Source: Phyllobacterium calauticae
GTDB lineage: Bacteria; Pseudomonadota; Alphaproteobacteria; Rhizobiales; Rhizobiaceae
Direction: 5' to 3'
Length of the DNA: 64,000 nucleotides
NCBI RefSeq assembly: GCF_019991125.1
Contig: NZ_JAGENB010000001.1
Coordinates: forward strand, 558,001-622,000
The translations under genes and the position numbers were made by a program. This document shows positions 28,115-37,028 of this stretch, piece by piece. Position 1 is the stretch's first letter; each line of letters begins with the position of its first letter. The notes below the pieces were generated by a model that was not told where the DNA came from, did no database searches, and saw nothing but the letters and a program-made list of their open reading frames with translations.

Positions 28115-28972
28115 TCAGGCGAGAGCCGGCATGGTGGCAACGGGGTTGCTGCCGTGCTTCTTGAGAAAGGCGAGCAGCTTTTCCAGATCAAATATGCCGC
28201 CTCTCACATAATCGCCGGCGTGAATGCCGCCGGAAATATAGAGCACATCGATTCCGAAGAGATCGGCGCCCTTCACATCCGTCAACATGCCGTCACCAAT
28301 GGCGAGCACGCGCGCAAGGTCGACAGGCCCGCCGCGCACGGCCTCCGCCGCGGCAATGGCCGCTTCGTAAATGGGGCGATGCGGCTTTCCGGCAATGAGC
28401 GTGCGCCCGCCCAACTGGCCATAATCGCGCGCCAGGGCACCTGCACACCAGATCAGCCGGTCGCCACGCTCGACGACGATGTCGGGATTGGCGCAGATGA
28501 ACGGCAGGTTGCGCGAGCGAAAGCGCGTGAGCATGTCGGCATAGTCGTCCGGACCTTCGGCATCATCATCGAAAAAGCCGGTGCAGACCACGACATCCGC
28601 TTCACGCTCTTCGGTCAGCTCGACATCAAGCCCTTCATACAACGTTTCATCGCGTTCCGGCCCCAGATGGAACACGCGGCGCGGCGCGTTGCGGATCAGG
28701 TCGCGCGTGACATCGCCCGATGTGACGATGCGGTCATAGGCGGCGTCGGGTACACCGAGCATCTTGATCTGCTGGGCCACACCGGCAAATGGCCGCGGCG
28801 CATTGGTGATCAGGATCACCGTCTGCCCGGCTTCCCGTGCCCGCTGCAACGCGTTGGATGCGGCGGCGAAGGAATCAATACCATTGTGCAGAACACCCCA
28901 GACATCACACAGGAGAACATCATATCGGTCTCTGAGCGCATCGAGACGCTGCAAATGTACCATGTCGGTCAT
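28115..28972 (-). CDS. TIGR01459 family HAD-type hydrolase
   Basis: A 285-aa HAD-superfamily class IIA phosphatase-like protein. The nucleophile motif is CDVWGVLHNG with Asp23; the usual second Asp two residues later is Trp25, which is the norm in this alphaproteobacterial subfamily. Motif II (ILITNAPRP), motif III Lys (LIAGKPHRPIYE) and motif IV GDGMLTDVKGAD are present. The ATG at 28972 has GAAAGGA 6 nt upstream and is preferred over an in-frame ATG at 29011. Substrate unknown; the next gene is ribF, so a nucleotide or flavin phosphatase is a guess. Confidence 0.9.
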   Translation of the reverse strand: MTDMVHLQRLDALRDRYDVLLCDVWGVLHNGIDSFAAASNALQRAREAGQTVILITNAPRPFAGVAQQIKMLGVPDAAYDRIVTSGDVTRDLIRNAPRRVFHLGPERDETLYEGLDVELTEEREADVVVCTGFFDDDAEGPDDYADMLTRFRSRNLPFICANPDIVVERGDRLIWCAGALARDYGQLGGRTLIAGKPHRPIYEAAIAAAEAVRGGPVDLARVLAIGDGMLTDVKGADLFGIDVLYISGGIHAGDYVRGGIFDLEKLLAFLKKHGSNPVATMPALA

Positions 28973-29093
28973 GCCGGTCCTTTCAGATTGCCGGAGCGAA
29001 TAAGATGGCATCGCTTAGCCGATAGCGGCAATCGTGTCACCTGTGATTGTCGCTTCTGGCTCTTCAGTTCATCTGGAATGTGGCAGAACAATC

Positions 29094-29181
29094 GTGCGTG
29101 GTTCGACAAGCTCACCATGAGGGAGGTGGTTTGATTGCAGCCCACAAACTTCCCTCATGGTGAGCTTGTCGAACCACGCAC
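29094..29181. repeat. 31-bp perfect inverted repeat, REP-like element
   Basis: Arm 29094-29124 begins GTGCGTGGTTCGACAAGCTC and is exactly mirrored by 29151-29181, with a 26-nt loop. The element lies between the HAD gene (divergent, upstream side) and the end of the HxlR gene, 9 bp after its stop at 29191. The core TTCGACAAGCTCACCATGAG is a motif I recall as dispersed in many alphaproteobacterial genomes. It can act as a terminator for the HxlR gene, but has no T tract. Confidence 0.85.
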
Positions 29182-29190
29182 CCCTGGTAA

Positions 29191-29535
29191 TCACGCTGCA
29201 GCCTTGACGTAGCCGCGGCTGGCCAGCCGGTCACCGCATTCGCCGAGCACTTCGACCAGCGTCTTGAGGCCCCACCCCTCCTCCGTCAGGCTGTATTCGA
29301 CACGCACCGGAACCTGCGGAATGATCGTGCGGGTCACGTAGCCGGCCTCTTCGAGGGCGCGCAGGTCGAGGGTGAGCATGCGCTGCGAAATTTTCGGCAT
29401 GTCACGGCGCAGCTCACTGAAACGCTTCGTTCCCTCCAGCAGATAGTAGATGAGCAGGATGCGCCAGCGCCCGCCCAGCACCAGCATGGCATTTTCGACG
29501 GGGCATTTGGAAACCAGGTCTTTCATGACGCCCAT
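29191..29535 (-). CDS. HxlR-type winged-helix transcriptional regulator
   Basis: A MarR-like HxlR/DUF24 regulator of about 114 aa. The core CPVENAMLVLGGRWRILLIYYL, then RFSELRRDMPKISQRMLTLDLRALEEAGYV and the wing PQVPVRVEYSLTEEG define the family. The N-terminal Cys in SKCPVE corresponds to the redox-reactive Cys of YodB/HypR-type members. The start is uncertain: ATG at 29535 or 29526 both have a purine-rich GGATGGA stretch upstream. A 23-bp near-palindrome lies just upstream, between this gene and the divergent glutathione S-transferase gene, suggesting autoregulation and control of that gene. Confidence 0.88.
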   Translation of the reverse strand: MGVMKDLVSKCPVENAMLVLGGRWRILLIYYLLEGTKRFSELRRDMPKISQRMLTLDLRALEEAGYVTRTIIPQVPVRVEYSLTEEGWGLKTLVEVLGECGDRLASRGYVKAAA

Positions 29536-29546
29536 TCCATCCGACT

Positions 29547-29569
29547 GTTGGTATAAAATTTGTACCAAC
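29547..29569. promoter_or_regulatory. 23-bp palindromic operator candidate for the HxlR regulator
   Basis: GTTGGTA (29547-29553) and TACCAAC (29563-29569) are exact inverted arms, with an AT-rich centre that keeps the symmetry except at one position pair. It lies 11 bp from the HxlR start and 92 bp from the divergent glutathione S-transferase start. Position and symmetry fit a dimeric HxlR site; binding is inferred. Confidence 0.6.
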
Positions 29570-29660
29570 ATGACATTTTTGTGCCTTCTTTACAATAGTT
29601 ACCGATATCGCCATCTTCATTTTCACCGCGGTATGACATTCAAAAAATGAGGAAATGAAA

Positions 29661-30365
29661 ATGGAACCCGTATTGTTTTATGGCGTGCCGCATGGCTGCT
29701 CGTTCGGTTCAATCGTCGCGCTGGAATGGCTCGGCCAACCCTATCGTCTTGCCCGTATCGACATGCTGGCCAAGTCAAAGAGCGCAATCTATGGCCGCGT
29801 CAACAGCATGCACCAGACACCGACGCTGCTTCTGGAAAACGGCAGGAGCCTGCGCGAAAGCTTTGCCATTCTCCACAACATCGCCGCACGCGATCTTGGG
29901 AGGCAGCTGGGGTTTGCCCAGGGCACCGAGGCGCATGACAGGCTCAACCAGATGCTGGCCTATCTGCACACCAGCTTTCACTCGGCCTTTTCGTCGGCCT
30001 GGACCGCCTACAAGCTGAAAGAGGGCGATCCGGCGATCAAAATACTGCGCGACCTGGCGCGGGAGAAGGCCGCCTCCGGCTATGCCCATCTGCAATCCCA
30101 TCTGCTGGGGCGGGATTGGCTTGTCGGCGCCAACAGGACGATTGCCGACGCCTACATGATCGGCATCGCCCGCTGGGGCGAGGATCTCGGTCTCTTCGAC
30201 CTCAAAACGGAGTATCCCGGCCTTCACGCCTATCTGCAGAAGCTGGAAGCCGAAAAGGCCGTGATTTTTGCCCATGCCATCGAGGATGAAACCCCGGCTT
30301 TTACCAGCGGACAATTCCTCGGCCATATCACATTGGACGAGGCTGGAACGCGGCTGGCCGCCTGA
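29661..30365 (+). CDS. glutathione S-transferase family protein
   Basis: A 234-aa cytosolic GST-fold protein. The N-terminal thioredoxin-like domain begins MEPVLFYGVPHGCSFGSIVALEWLGQ, with Cys near the usual Ser/Tyr catalytic position, and includes HQTPTLLLENGRSLRESFAI with the cis-Pro and Ser that bind glutathione. The C-terminal helical domain includes WLVGANRTIADAYMIGIARW. The ATG at 29661 was chosen because GAGG lies 8 nt upstream; the ATG at 29655 would be too close. It is divergent from the HxlR regulator across a palindrome and is probably its target. Confidence 0.85.
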   Translation: MEPVLFYGVPHGCSFGSIVALEWLGQPYRLARIDMLAKSKSAIYGRVNSMHQTPTLLLENGRSLRESFAILHNIAARDLGRQLGFAQGTEAHDRLNQMLAYLHTSFHSAFSSAWTAYKLKEGDPAIKILRDLAREKAASGYAHLQSHLLGRDWLVGANRTIADAYMIGIARWGEDLGLFDLKTEYPGLHAYLQKLEAEKAVIFAHAIEDETPAFTSGQFLGHITLDEAGTRLAA

Positions 30366-30378
30366 TCGCGCCGATGAC

Positions 30379-30405
30379 GATCCGCCGGGGCCCTTCCGGC
30401 GGATC
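30379..30405 (+). terminator. strong hairpin after the GST gene
   Basis: GATCCGCCGG (30379-30388) and CCGGCGGATC (30396-30405) form a perfect 10-bp GC-rich stem with a 7-nt loop, 13 bp past the stop. There is no T tract, so termination could need Rho or the stem may only protect the 3' end. Confidence 0.55.
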
Positions 30406-30434
30406 GAACACACTGCCGTTCGGACCCGCTGCGA

Positions 30435-30463
30435 TTGACATACAACATATGAACATGTATTTA
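30435..30463 (+). promoter_or_regulatory. sigma-70-like promoter of the CDF exporter operon
   Basis: A consensus -35 TTGACA (30435-30440) is followed after exactly 17 bp by TATTTA (30458-30463) as the -10. It is located about 35 bp upstream of the CDF start and is covered by the 15-bp inverted repeat. Confidence 0.65.
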
Positions 30464-30477
30464 TATGTTGTATGTCA
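30436..30477. promoter_or_regulatory. operator: 15-bp perfect inverted repeat over the CDF promoter
   Basis: TGACATACAACATAT (30436-30450) is mirrored exactly by ATATGTTGTATGTCA (30463-30477) with a 12-nt spacer. Inside it, ATATGAACAT and ATTTATAT make a nested 12-2-12-like dyad of the sort bound by ArsR/SmtB proteins. It spans the -35 and -10, so repressor binding would block RNA polymerase. The downstream ArsR/SmtB protein is the natural candidate. Confidence 0.7.
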
Positions 30478-30498
30478 TCAACGGGACGAGCCGGAACA

Positions 30499-31503
30499 AT
30501 GTCGCAGTCGCACGCAGGGCACGACCATGGCCCCAAAATAAACAACGACAATCAGCGCAAGGTGCTGATCGCCTTCGTCATCACGTTCTCCTATATGATC
30601 ATCGAGGTGATCGGCGGCGTAATGTCCGGTTCGCTGGCGCTGATTGCCGATGCGGGACACATGCTGACGGATGCGGGCGCACTCGCCCTGTCCTATGCCG
30701 CGTTCCGCTTTGGCCAGCGCGCGGCAGACCAAAGCCGCACCTATGGCTATCTGCGCTTCGAGGTTATTGCCGGCCTCATCAATGCCATCGCGCTCTTTGC
30801 CATTGTCGTCTGGATCGCCATCGAAGCGATCAACCGCTTCCGCTCACCCGGTGAAATTCTGGCGGGCCCCATGTTCCTCGTGGCCGTCATCGGGCTGCTC
30901 ATCAACATGCTGGTGTTCTGGATCCTGACCCGCGGCGACAAGGAACACGTGAACATCAAGGGCGCCGTCCTGCACGTCATGGGCGACCTTCTCGGCTCCG
31001 TCGGCGCCATCAGCGCAGCCATCGTCATCTATTTTACCGGCTGGACGCCCATCGACCCGATTCTCTCCATCCTGGTTTCCGTGCTGATCCTGCGCAGCGC
31101 CTGGGCCCTGCTGCGCAACGCGCTGCACATCCTGCTGGAAGGCGCGCCTGAAAATGCCAAACCGGAAGAAATCCAGACATATCTCATGGGAGCGGTTACA
31201 GGGCTTGCCGCCGTCAGGCACGTGCATGTCTGGCTGATCACGTCAGGCAAGGCGCTTGCCACGCTGCATGTCCAGCCAAAGGACGGCACCGACCCGCGCC
31301 ATCTTGTGAAGACCGTCGAGGCGGAGCTCGCCAAACGCTTCGACATCCAGCATGCCACCATCGCCATCGATTGGCCGGATATGCCGCATGACGAAGGCGA
31401 AATCGGGCTACAGCCGGCATCCGCCTCGGGAGATCACGAGACGGACGGCAAGCACGCAAGCCACGATCACAGCCACGCGGGACACAAGCATAGACAGCCA
31501 TGA
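30499..31503 (+). CDS. cation diffusion facilitator (CzcD/ZitB-like zinc exporter)
   Basis: A 334-aa inner-membrane exporter with six hydrophobic spans. The transport-site motif DAGHMLTDAGAL is in span II and HVMGDLLGSVGA in span V, giving the HD-HD arrangement usual for zinc. His-rich ends (SHAGHDHG at the N-terminus; DHSHAGHKHRQP at the C-terminus) fit metal loading. A cytosolic ferredoxin-like domain follows span VI. The ATG at 30499 (MSQSHAGHD) is preferred over 30472, which would lie in the operator. Stop overlaps the ArsR/SmtB start as ATGA, so exporter and regulator are one operon. Confidence 0.93.
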   Translation: MSQSHAGHDHGPKINNDNQRKVLIAFVITFSYMIIEVIGGVMSGSLALIADAGHMLTDAGALALSYAAFRFGQRAADQSRTYGYLRFEVIAGLINAIALFAIVVWIAIEAINRFRSPGEILAGPMFLVAVIGLLINMLVFWILTRGDKEHVNIKGAVLHVMGDLLGSVGAISAAIVIYFTGWTPIDPILSILVSVLILRSAWALLRNALHILLEGAPENAKPEEIQTYLMGAVTGLAAVRHVHVWLITSGKALATLHVQPKDGTDPRHLVKTVEAELAKRFDIQHATIAIDWPDMPHDEGEIGLQPASASGDHETDGKHASHDHSHAGHKHRQP

Positions 31504-31796
31504 CGATGCCAACCGAATCCGACACCGTAAGCCTGGCTGAAACCTTCAAACTCCTCGGTGATCCGACCCGCCTGCGCATTTTGTTCTATTGCCTCGATGC
31601 GCCGCGATCCGTCGGCGATATCGCGGAAAGCCTTCACCTGTCGCAATCGCTGGTCAGCCATCACTTGCGCCTGTTGCGCAGCGCCCGCCTCGTGCGCGGC
31701 GACCGGCGTGCCAGGCAAATCTTCTATGCGCTTTCCGATGCGCATGTCAGCGGCATGCTGATGGATATGGCCCACCACGTGCGCGAAGACGGTTGA
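31500..31796 (+). CDS. ArsR/SmtB family metal-sensing repressor
   Basis: A 98-aa winged-helix repressor. The recognition helix region is LHLSQSLVSHHLRLLRSARLV, and the wing RGDRRARQIFYALSD. The last helix has Asp80, His82, His93 and Glu96, the exact D-H-H-E spacing (0, +2, +13, +16) of the alpha-5 zinc site of SmtB. There is no CVC motif of arsenic or cadmium sensors. It overlaps the exporter stop by 4 bp and probably represses the operon through the dyad at 30436-30477, being released by zinc or cobalt. Confidence 0.93.
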   Translation: MTMPTESDTVSLAETFKLLGDPTRLRILFYCLDAPRSVGDIAESLHLSQSLVSHHLRLLRSARLVRGDRRARQIFYALSDAHVSGMLMDMAHHVREDG

Positions 31797-31892
31797 AGGT
31801 TCCTGACATAAACCGTCAGGGTCGTCATATTCACTGCAAAGATTTTGCACTAGTCTGACCGGATTGTTCCTCCGCAAGCCTGTTTTCGCCCC

Positions 31893-33137
31893 ATGCAATT
31901 CATCACACTGCTTCGCCGACGCTCCATCGGTTTGCTCTGGTCCGGCCTTGCTTTGTCCGCCATCGGCGACCAACTCTACACGGTCGCGCTGAGCTGGATT
32001 GCCGTTGATATATTCGGCCCGGCCGCCGGTTACATCGCCGCGGTCAAATCGGCGATCATCCTTGCCGTCCTGTTCCTGGGCGGCGCCATGTCGGATCGCT
32101 GGGACCGCCGCCGCACGATGATCGGCGCCGACCTTTGCCGCTGCGCGGTCCTGGTGCTCGTGGTTCTCGTCTGGATGATCGAAGGACAACCGGACGCCTG
32201 GGTGCTTGCCTTGGCCGTCGCGGTTCTTGCCGCCGGTGAAGCCCTGTTCCTGCCGGCGCTGCAGACCATTCTGCCGCAGCTGATCGCCAATGAACCGGGC
32301 CTGCTGGCCGGCACCAATGCGTTGCTCGATGCGACGAACCGGCTGGCGCGATTGCTTGGTCCCGGACTGATTGCATTGGCTGGCGCGATCATTTCCCCCA
32401 TTCATTTCTTCACCGCCAATGCCCTGAGCTTCCTGCTTTCAGCGGCAGCGATCATGGCATTGCCTTTGTCTTCGACACCGGTCGCGCCGCCCGTGAACCA
32501 GCAGAAAAAACACCCGCTCGCCAGCCTGTCCTATGGTTATCGCGCCATGCACAGGCAACCGCTGCTCGGCTTCCTGCTCGACAGCAATGCCTTCATCGGC
32601 GGTGCATGGTATGTGGCCTTCTTCCTCGCTGTTCCCCTGATCATTTCCAGCCAGTTCGATGCGTCGCTGACAACCGGTTTCGGGCTCTACGGTCTGGTGA
32701 TCGCGGCATTCGGGGTAAGCAATCTCATCGCCAATCTCATTGTTGGCAACCGTCCCATGCCGGAACATCCGGCGCGGATAATCTATCTCGGCGTGTGTGC
32801 AACCGGCACAGGTATCCTGCTGATGGCGCTGGCCGCCCTTGCACCCATGCCTGTGCACTGGCGTCTCATCGGCTTTGTCATCGCTTCGGGAGTGTCGGGT
32901 TTCGGCGGCCCCTTCAAGGACGTCGCCTTTGCAACCCTGCGCCAGACCCTGCTGCCGTCAGCCGATATCGCACCGGCCACACGCATCTATATCGTGACCT
33001 CTCACGCCGGCATGCTCTTTGGCATGCTCGTTGCCCCGATGATGAGCAGCCGCGTCAGCGCCGGCGATCTCCTCCTCATCTGCGGCGGCACCTATCTCGC
33101 GGTGGCCATCATTGGCTGGCTGCGGTTTGCGCGATAA
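31893..33137 (+). CDS. MFS transporter
   Basis: A 414-aa 12-span major facilitator. The motif-A-like loop is GGAMSDRWDRRRTMIGADL after span 2. Two six-span halves are visible with a cytosolic loop containing NQQKKHPLASLSYGYRAMHRQP. The protein resembles EntS-like and other drug/siderophore-export MFS members; the substrate is unknown. It lies 96 bp after the ArsR gene on the same strand and may be partly co-transcribed, though a short spacer and no overlap make this unsure. Confidence 0.85.
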   Translation: MQFITLLRRRSIGLLWSGLALSAIGDQLYTVALSWIAVDIFGPAAGYIAAVKSAIILAVLFLGGAMSDRWDRRRTMIGADLCRCAVLVLVVLVWMIEGQPDAWVLALAVAVLAAGEALFLPALQTILPQLIANEPGLLAGTNALLDATNRLARLLGPGLIALAGAIISPIHFFTANALSFLLSAAAIMALPLSSTPVAPPVNQQKKHPLASLSYGYRAMHRQPLLGFLLDSNAFIGGAWYVAFFLAVPLIISSQFDASLTTGFGLYGLVIAAFGVSNLIANLIVGNRPMPEHPARIIYLGVCATGTGILLMALAALAPMPVHWRLIGFVIASGVSGFGGPFKDVAFATLRQTLLPSADIAPATRIYIVTSHAGMLFGMLVAPMMSSRVSAGDLLLICGGTYLAVAIIGWLRFAR

Positions 33138-33181
33138 AGCGATAGCGGGCAGAGCATGGACGCCCTGCCCGCCGCAGTTGT

Positions 33182-34195
33182 TTAAAAGCCGGTCAGGACA
33201 ATCTTGCCGCGGGCTCGCCCGCTTTCAATAAGCGCATGGGCCTTCTTCAGATTGGCGGCTGAAATCGGTCCGAGATTGTCGGCAAGTGTGGTGCGCAGCG
33301 TGCCGGCATCCACCAGTTCCGCCACCCTGTTGAGCAGCTTGCGCTGCTCCTCGATATCGGCGGTATCGTAACGCGAGCGGGTGAACATCACCTCCCAATG
33401 GATGGAAACGCTTTTCCATTTGAACGGCATGATATCGTAGCTTTTCGGATCATCGATCAGGCCGAACCGGCCCTGCGGCGCAATCAGTGCCGCAATCTCC
33501 GTGCGATGCGTATCGGAGTTTGTCGTCGCAAAGACAAAGGCGGGTGCGCCGAGACCGAGCGCTTCCACCTGCGCGGCGAGCGGCTTTGAATGATCGATGA
33601 CATGATGGGCGCCCAGTTCCTCCACCCATTGGCGGGTTTCCGGGCGCGAGGCCGTGGCGATCACCGTCAGGTTGGTCAGTTTGCGCGCAAGCTGCACGGC
33701 AATCGAACCGACCCCACCGGCACCGCCGATAATCAGAATGGCGTTGGCTGCGCCAACCACCGGTATGTCGATGTGGAGCCTGTGAAACAGCATTTCCCAT
33801 GCGGTAATCGACGTCAGCGGCAGGGCAGCCGCGGCGCTGAAATCGAGGGACTTCGGCTTCGTGCCAACGATACGCTCATCGACAAGATGATACTCGGCAT
33901 TGGTTCCCGGGCGATCCACCGCTCCCGCATAGAACACCTCGTCGCCAACCTTGAAGTGCCGGACATCCGGCCCCACCGCTGTAACGATACCGGCCGCATC
34001 CCAGCCGAGAACTCTCGGCTGGCCCGCTTCCGGCTTTGCACCTGCGCGGATTTTCGTATCGACGGGATTGACCGATATGGCTTTCACTTCGACCAGAAGG
34101 TCGCGCCCCTGCGCTTCGGGCTTGGGCAGATCGATATCGACGAGTGAGGTTTCCGCAGTGATCGGCTGCGGTTCATAATAGGCGACGGCGCGCAT
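33182..34195 (-). CDS. zinc-type alcohol dehydrogenase-like/quinone oxidoreductase family protein
   Basis: A 337-aa medium-chain dehydrogenase/reductase of the quinone-oxidoreductase group. The N-terminal GroES-like domain starts MRAVAYYEPQPITAETSL and includes SVNPVDTKIRAG; the Rossmann part has ILIIGGAGGVGSIAVQLARKL with the AGGVGS nucleotide motif. No catalytic zinc ligands are evident, as in QOR-type enzymes. The start at 34195 has GGAG 7 nt upstream; ATG at 34201 is the alternative. It is divergent from an HxlR regulator, its probable controller. Confidence 0.88.
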   Translation of the reverse strand: MRAVAYYEPQPITAETSLVDIDLPKPEAQGRDLLVEVKAISVNPVDTKIRAGAKPEAGQPRVLGWDAAGIVTAVGPDVRHFKVGDEVFYAGAVDRPGTNAEYHLVDERIVGTKPKSLDFSAAAALPLTSITAWEMLFHRLHIDIPVVGAANAILIIGGAGGVGSIAVQLARKLTNLTVIATASRPETRQWVEELGAHHVIDHSKPLAAQVEALGLGAPAFVFATTNSDTHRTEIAALIAPQGRFGLIDDPKSYDIMPFKWKSVSIHWEVMFTRSRYDTADIEEQRKLLNRVAELVDAGTLRTTLADNLGPISAANLKKAHALIESGRARGKIVLTGF

Positions 34196-34217
34196 AGGCA
34201 TTCTCCAGATAAGTTGA

Positions 34218-34250
34218 CGCTGTTCAAATGCGCGCTATGTTCGAACAGTG
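34218..34250. promoter_or_regulatory. intergenic control region between the QOR gene and its HxlR regulator
   Basis: The 100 bp between the divergent starts hold CTGTTC (34220-34225) and GAACAG (34243-34248), an inverted pair 17 nt apart, and a TTGACG (34214-34219) that could be a -35 for the regulator. The symmetry is short, so it is a weak operator candidate. Confidence 0.35.
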
Positions 34251-34295
34251 CAAGAATGCACATAAATTGCATATAGTGTCATAAAGGATACCGTG

Positions 34296-34670
34296 ATGCC
34301 GCGCATCCGCCATACGAATTTTGATTGCGCACCGGGTTGTCCGGTGGAAGGAACGCTCAATCTCATCGGCGGCAAATGGAAGGGTATGATCCTTTTTCAC
34401 CTGATGTCCGGTACGCTGCGCTTCAACGAAATCCGCCGTCACCTGAACAGCGTTACCCAGCGCATGCTGACCAACCAGCTGCGCGAGCTGGAGGCCGACG
34501 GCTTCATCACACGCAAGGTCTATGCACAGGTACCACCCAAGGTGGAATACTCCCTGACGGAACATGGCCGCAGCCTGGAGCCGATCATATTGGCCCTCAA
34601 GGTCTGGGGAGATACCCATCTGCGTTCCGAAGCGGCAAAGGCTGCAACGGTGCGGTCGCGGGCCGCATAG
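34296..34670 (+). CDS. HxlR-type winged-helix transcriptional regulator
   Basis: A 124-aa HxlR/DUF24 protein. It begins MPRIRHTNFDCAPGCPVEGTLNLIGGKWKGMILFHL, with two N-terminal cysteines (FDC, GCPVE) at the position of the redox-active Cys in QorR/HypR-like members, then RFNEIRRHLNSVTQRMLTNQLRELEADGF and the wing KVEYSLTEHG. AGGA lies 7 nt upstream of the ATG at 34296, which is favoured over GTG 34293. Divergent from the quinone oxidoreductase gene, it likely senses quinones or electrophiles and controls that gene; this is inference from the family. Confidence 0.9.
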   Translation: MPRIRHTNFDCAPGCPVEGTLNLIGGKWKGMILFHLMSGTLRFNEIRRHLNSVTQRMLTNQLRELEADGFITRKVYAQVPPKVEYSLTEHGRSLEPIILALKVWGDTHLRSEAAKAATVRSRAA

Positions 34671-34784
34671 CCGCAGACGCGTCATCATTGGTTCACAATT
34701 GCATGGGATGATTTTGCGTGGCTGAAGACGCGCCGGCGTGCATTGCTTTTCAGTCATTCGCCGAAAATTCGGCAAACCTCTCCC

Positions 34785-34813
34785 TTGACTCTTCCATGGC
34801 TGCCCACTATTTC
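34785..34813 (+). promoter_or_regulatory. groESL promoter
   Basis: TTGACT (34785-34790), 17 bp, then TATTTC (34808-34813). The -35 context CTTGAC and the -10 context CACTATTT also resemble the alphaproteobacterial sigma-32 heat-shock consensus, so either sigma factor may use it. Confidence 0.6.
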
Positions 34814-34822
34814 CGAGCCCAG

Positions 34823-34849
34823 TTAGCACTCGTCACTTGTGAGTGCTAA
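34823..34849. promoter_or_regulatory. CIRCE element (HrcA operator)
   Basis: The classic CIRCE arms TTAGCACTC (34823-34831) and GAGTGCTAA (34841-34849) are separated by exactly 9 nt, the canonical spacing. It lies about 60 bp upstream of groES, so HrcA should repress groESL here. Confidence 0.95.
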
Positions 34850-34909
34850 TAACGCGGACGATCACTCGTTCGCTTCACCGTTTTGACACCAACATCAAGG
34901 GTTCTAACC

Positions 34910-35206
34910 ATGGCCAAGACCAAGTTCCGCCCGCTTCACGATCGCGTCGTCGTACGCCGTATCGAATCCGAAGCAAAGACTGCAGGCGGCATCATCATTC
35001 CGGATACTGCCAAGGAAAAGCCACAGGAAGGCGAAATCGTCTCCGTCGGTACCGGCGCTCGTGACGAAGCCGGCAAGCTCATCCCGCTCGATGTCAAGGC
35101 AGGCGATCATGTCCTGTTCGGCAAGTGGTCGGGCACGGAAGTCAAGATCGGCGGCGAAGATCTGCTGATCATGAAAGAATCCGACATTCTGGGCATCCTC
35201 GGCTAA
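34910..35206 (+). CDS. groES: co-chaperonin GroES
   Basis: A 98-aa lid protein for the GroEL folding chamber. Blocks include [17 protein letters not shown], the mobile-loop segment [21 protein letters not shown] and the C-terminal [15 protein letters not shown]. The ATG at 34910 was chosen from homology; an in-frame ATG 27 bp upstream (34883) lies in the leader. It is followed by groEL after 65 bp and transcribed from the CIRCE promoter. Codon use is strongly biased, as in other highly expressed genes. Confidence 0.98.
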   Translation: MAKTKFRPLHDRVVVRRIESEAKTAGGIIIPDTAKEKPQEGEIVSVGTGARDEAGKLIPLDVKAGDHVLFGKWSGTEVKIGGEDLLIMKESDILGILG

Positions 35207-35226
35207 TCAGCCGGTTTACCCTTTAA

Positions 35227-36918
<1,692 letters not shown>

Positions 36919-36942
36919 TCAGTCCACGCCAATCGCATACGG

Positions 36943-36970
36943 AAAAGGCGGGCCTTGGCCCGCCTTTTTT
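36943..36970 (+). terminator. intrinsic terminator of groESL
   Basis: AAAAGGCGGGCC (36943-36954) pairs with GGCCCGCCTTTT (36957-36968) around a 2-nt TT turn, followed by T residues to 36970. It lies 24 bp after the groEL stop. Confidence 0.9.
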
Positions 36971-37028
36971 GTTGTCTGTATTTTAAGCAGGGTTCTATCG
37001 AAGAGGATTATCGCTCGGTTACAGCCTG

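Noticed and set aside
29094..29181. Possible CRISPR repeat
   Set aside because: Only one inverted pair exists, with no direct repeats or spacers.
31797..31892. Operator for the MFS gene
   Set aside because: Only weak short symmetry (CCTGAC/GTCAGG) is present, not enough to support a site.
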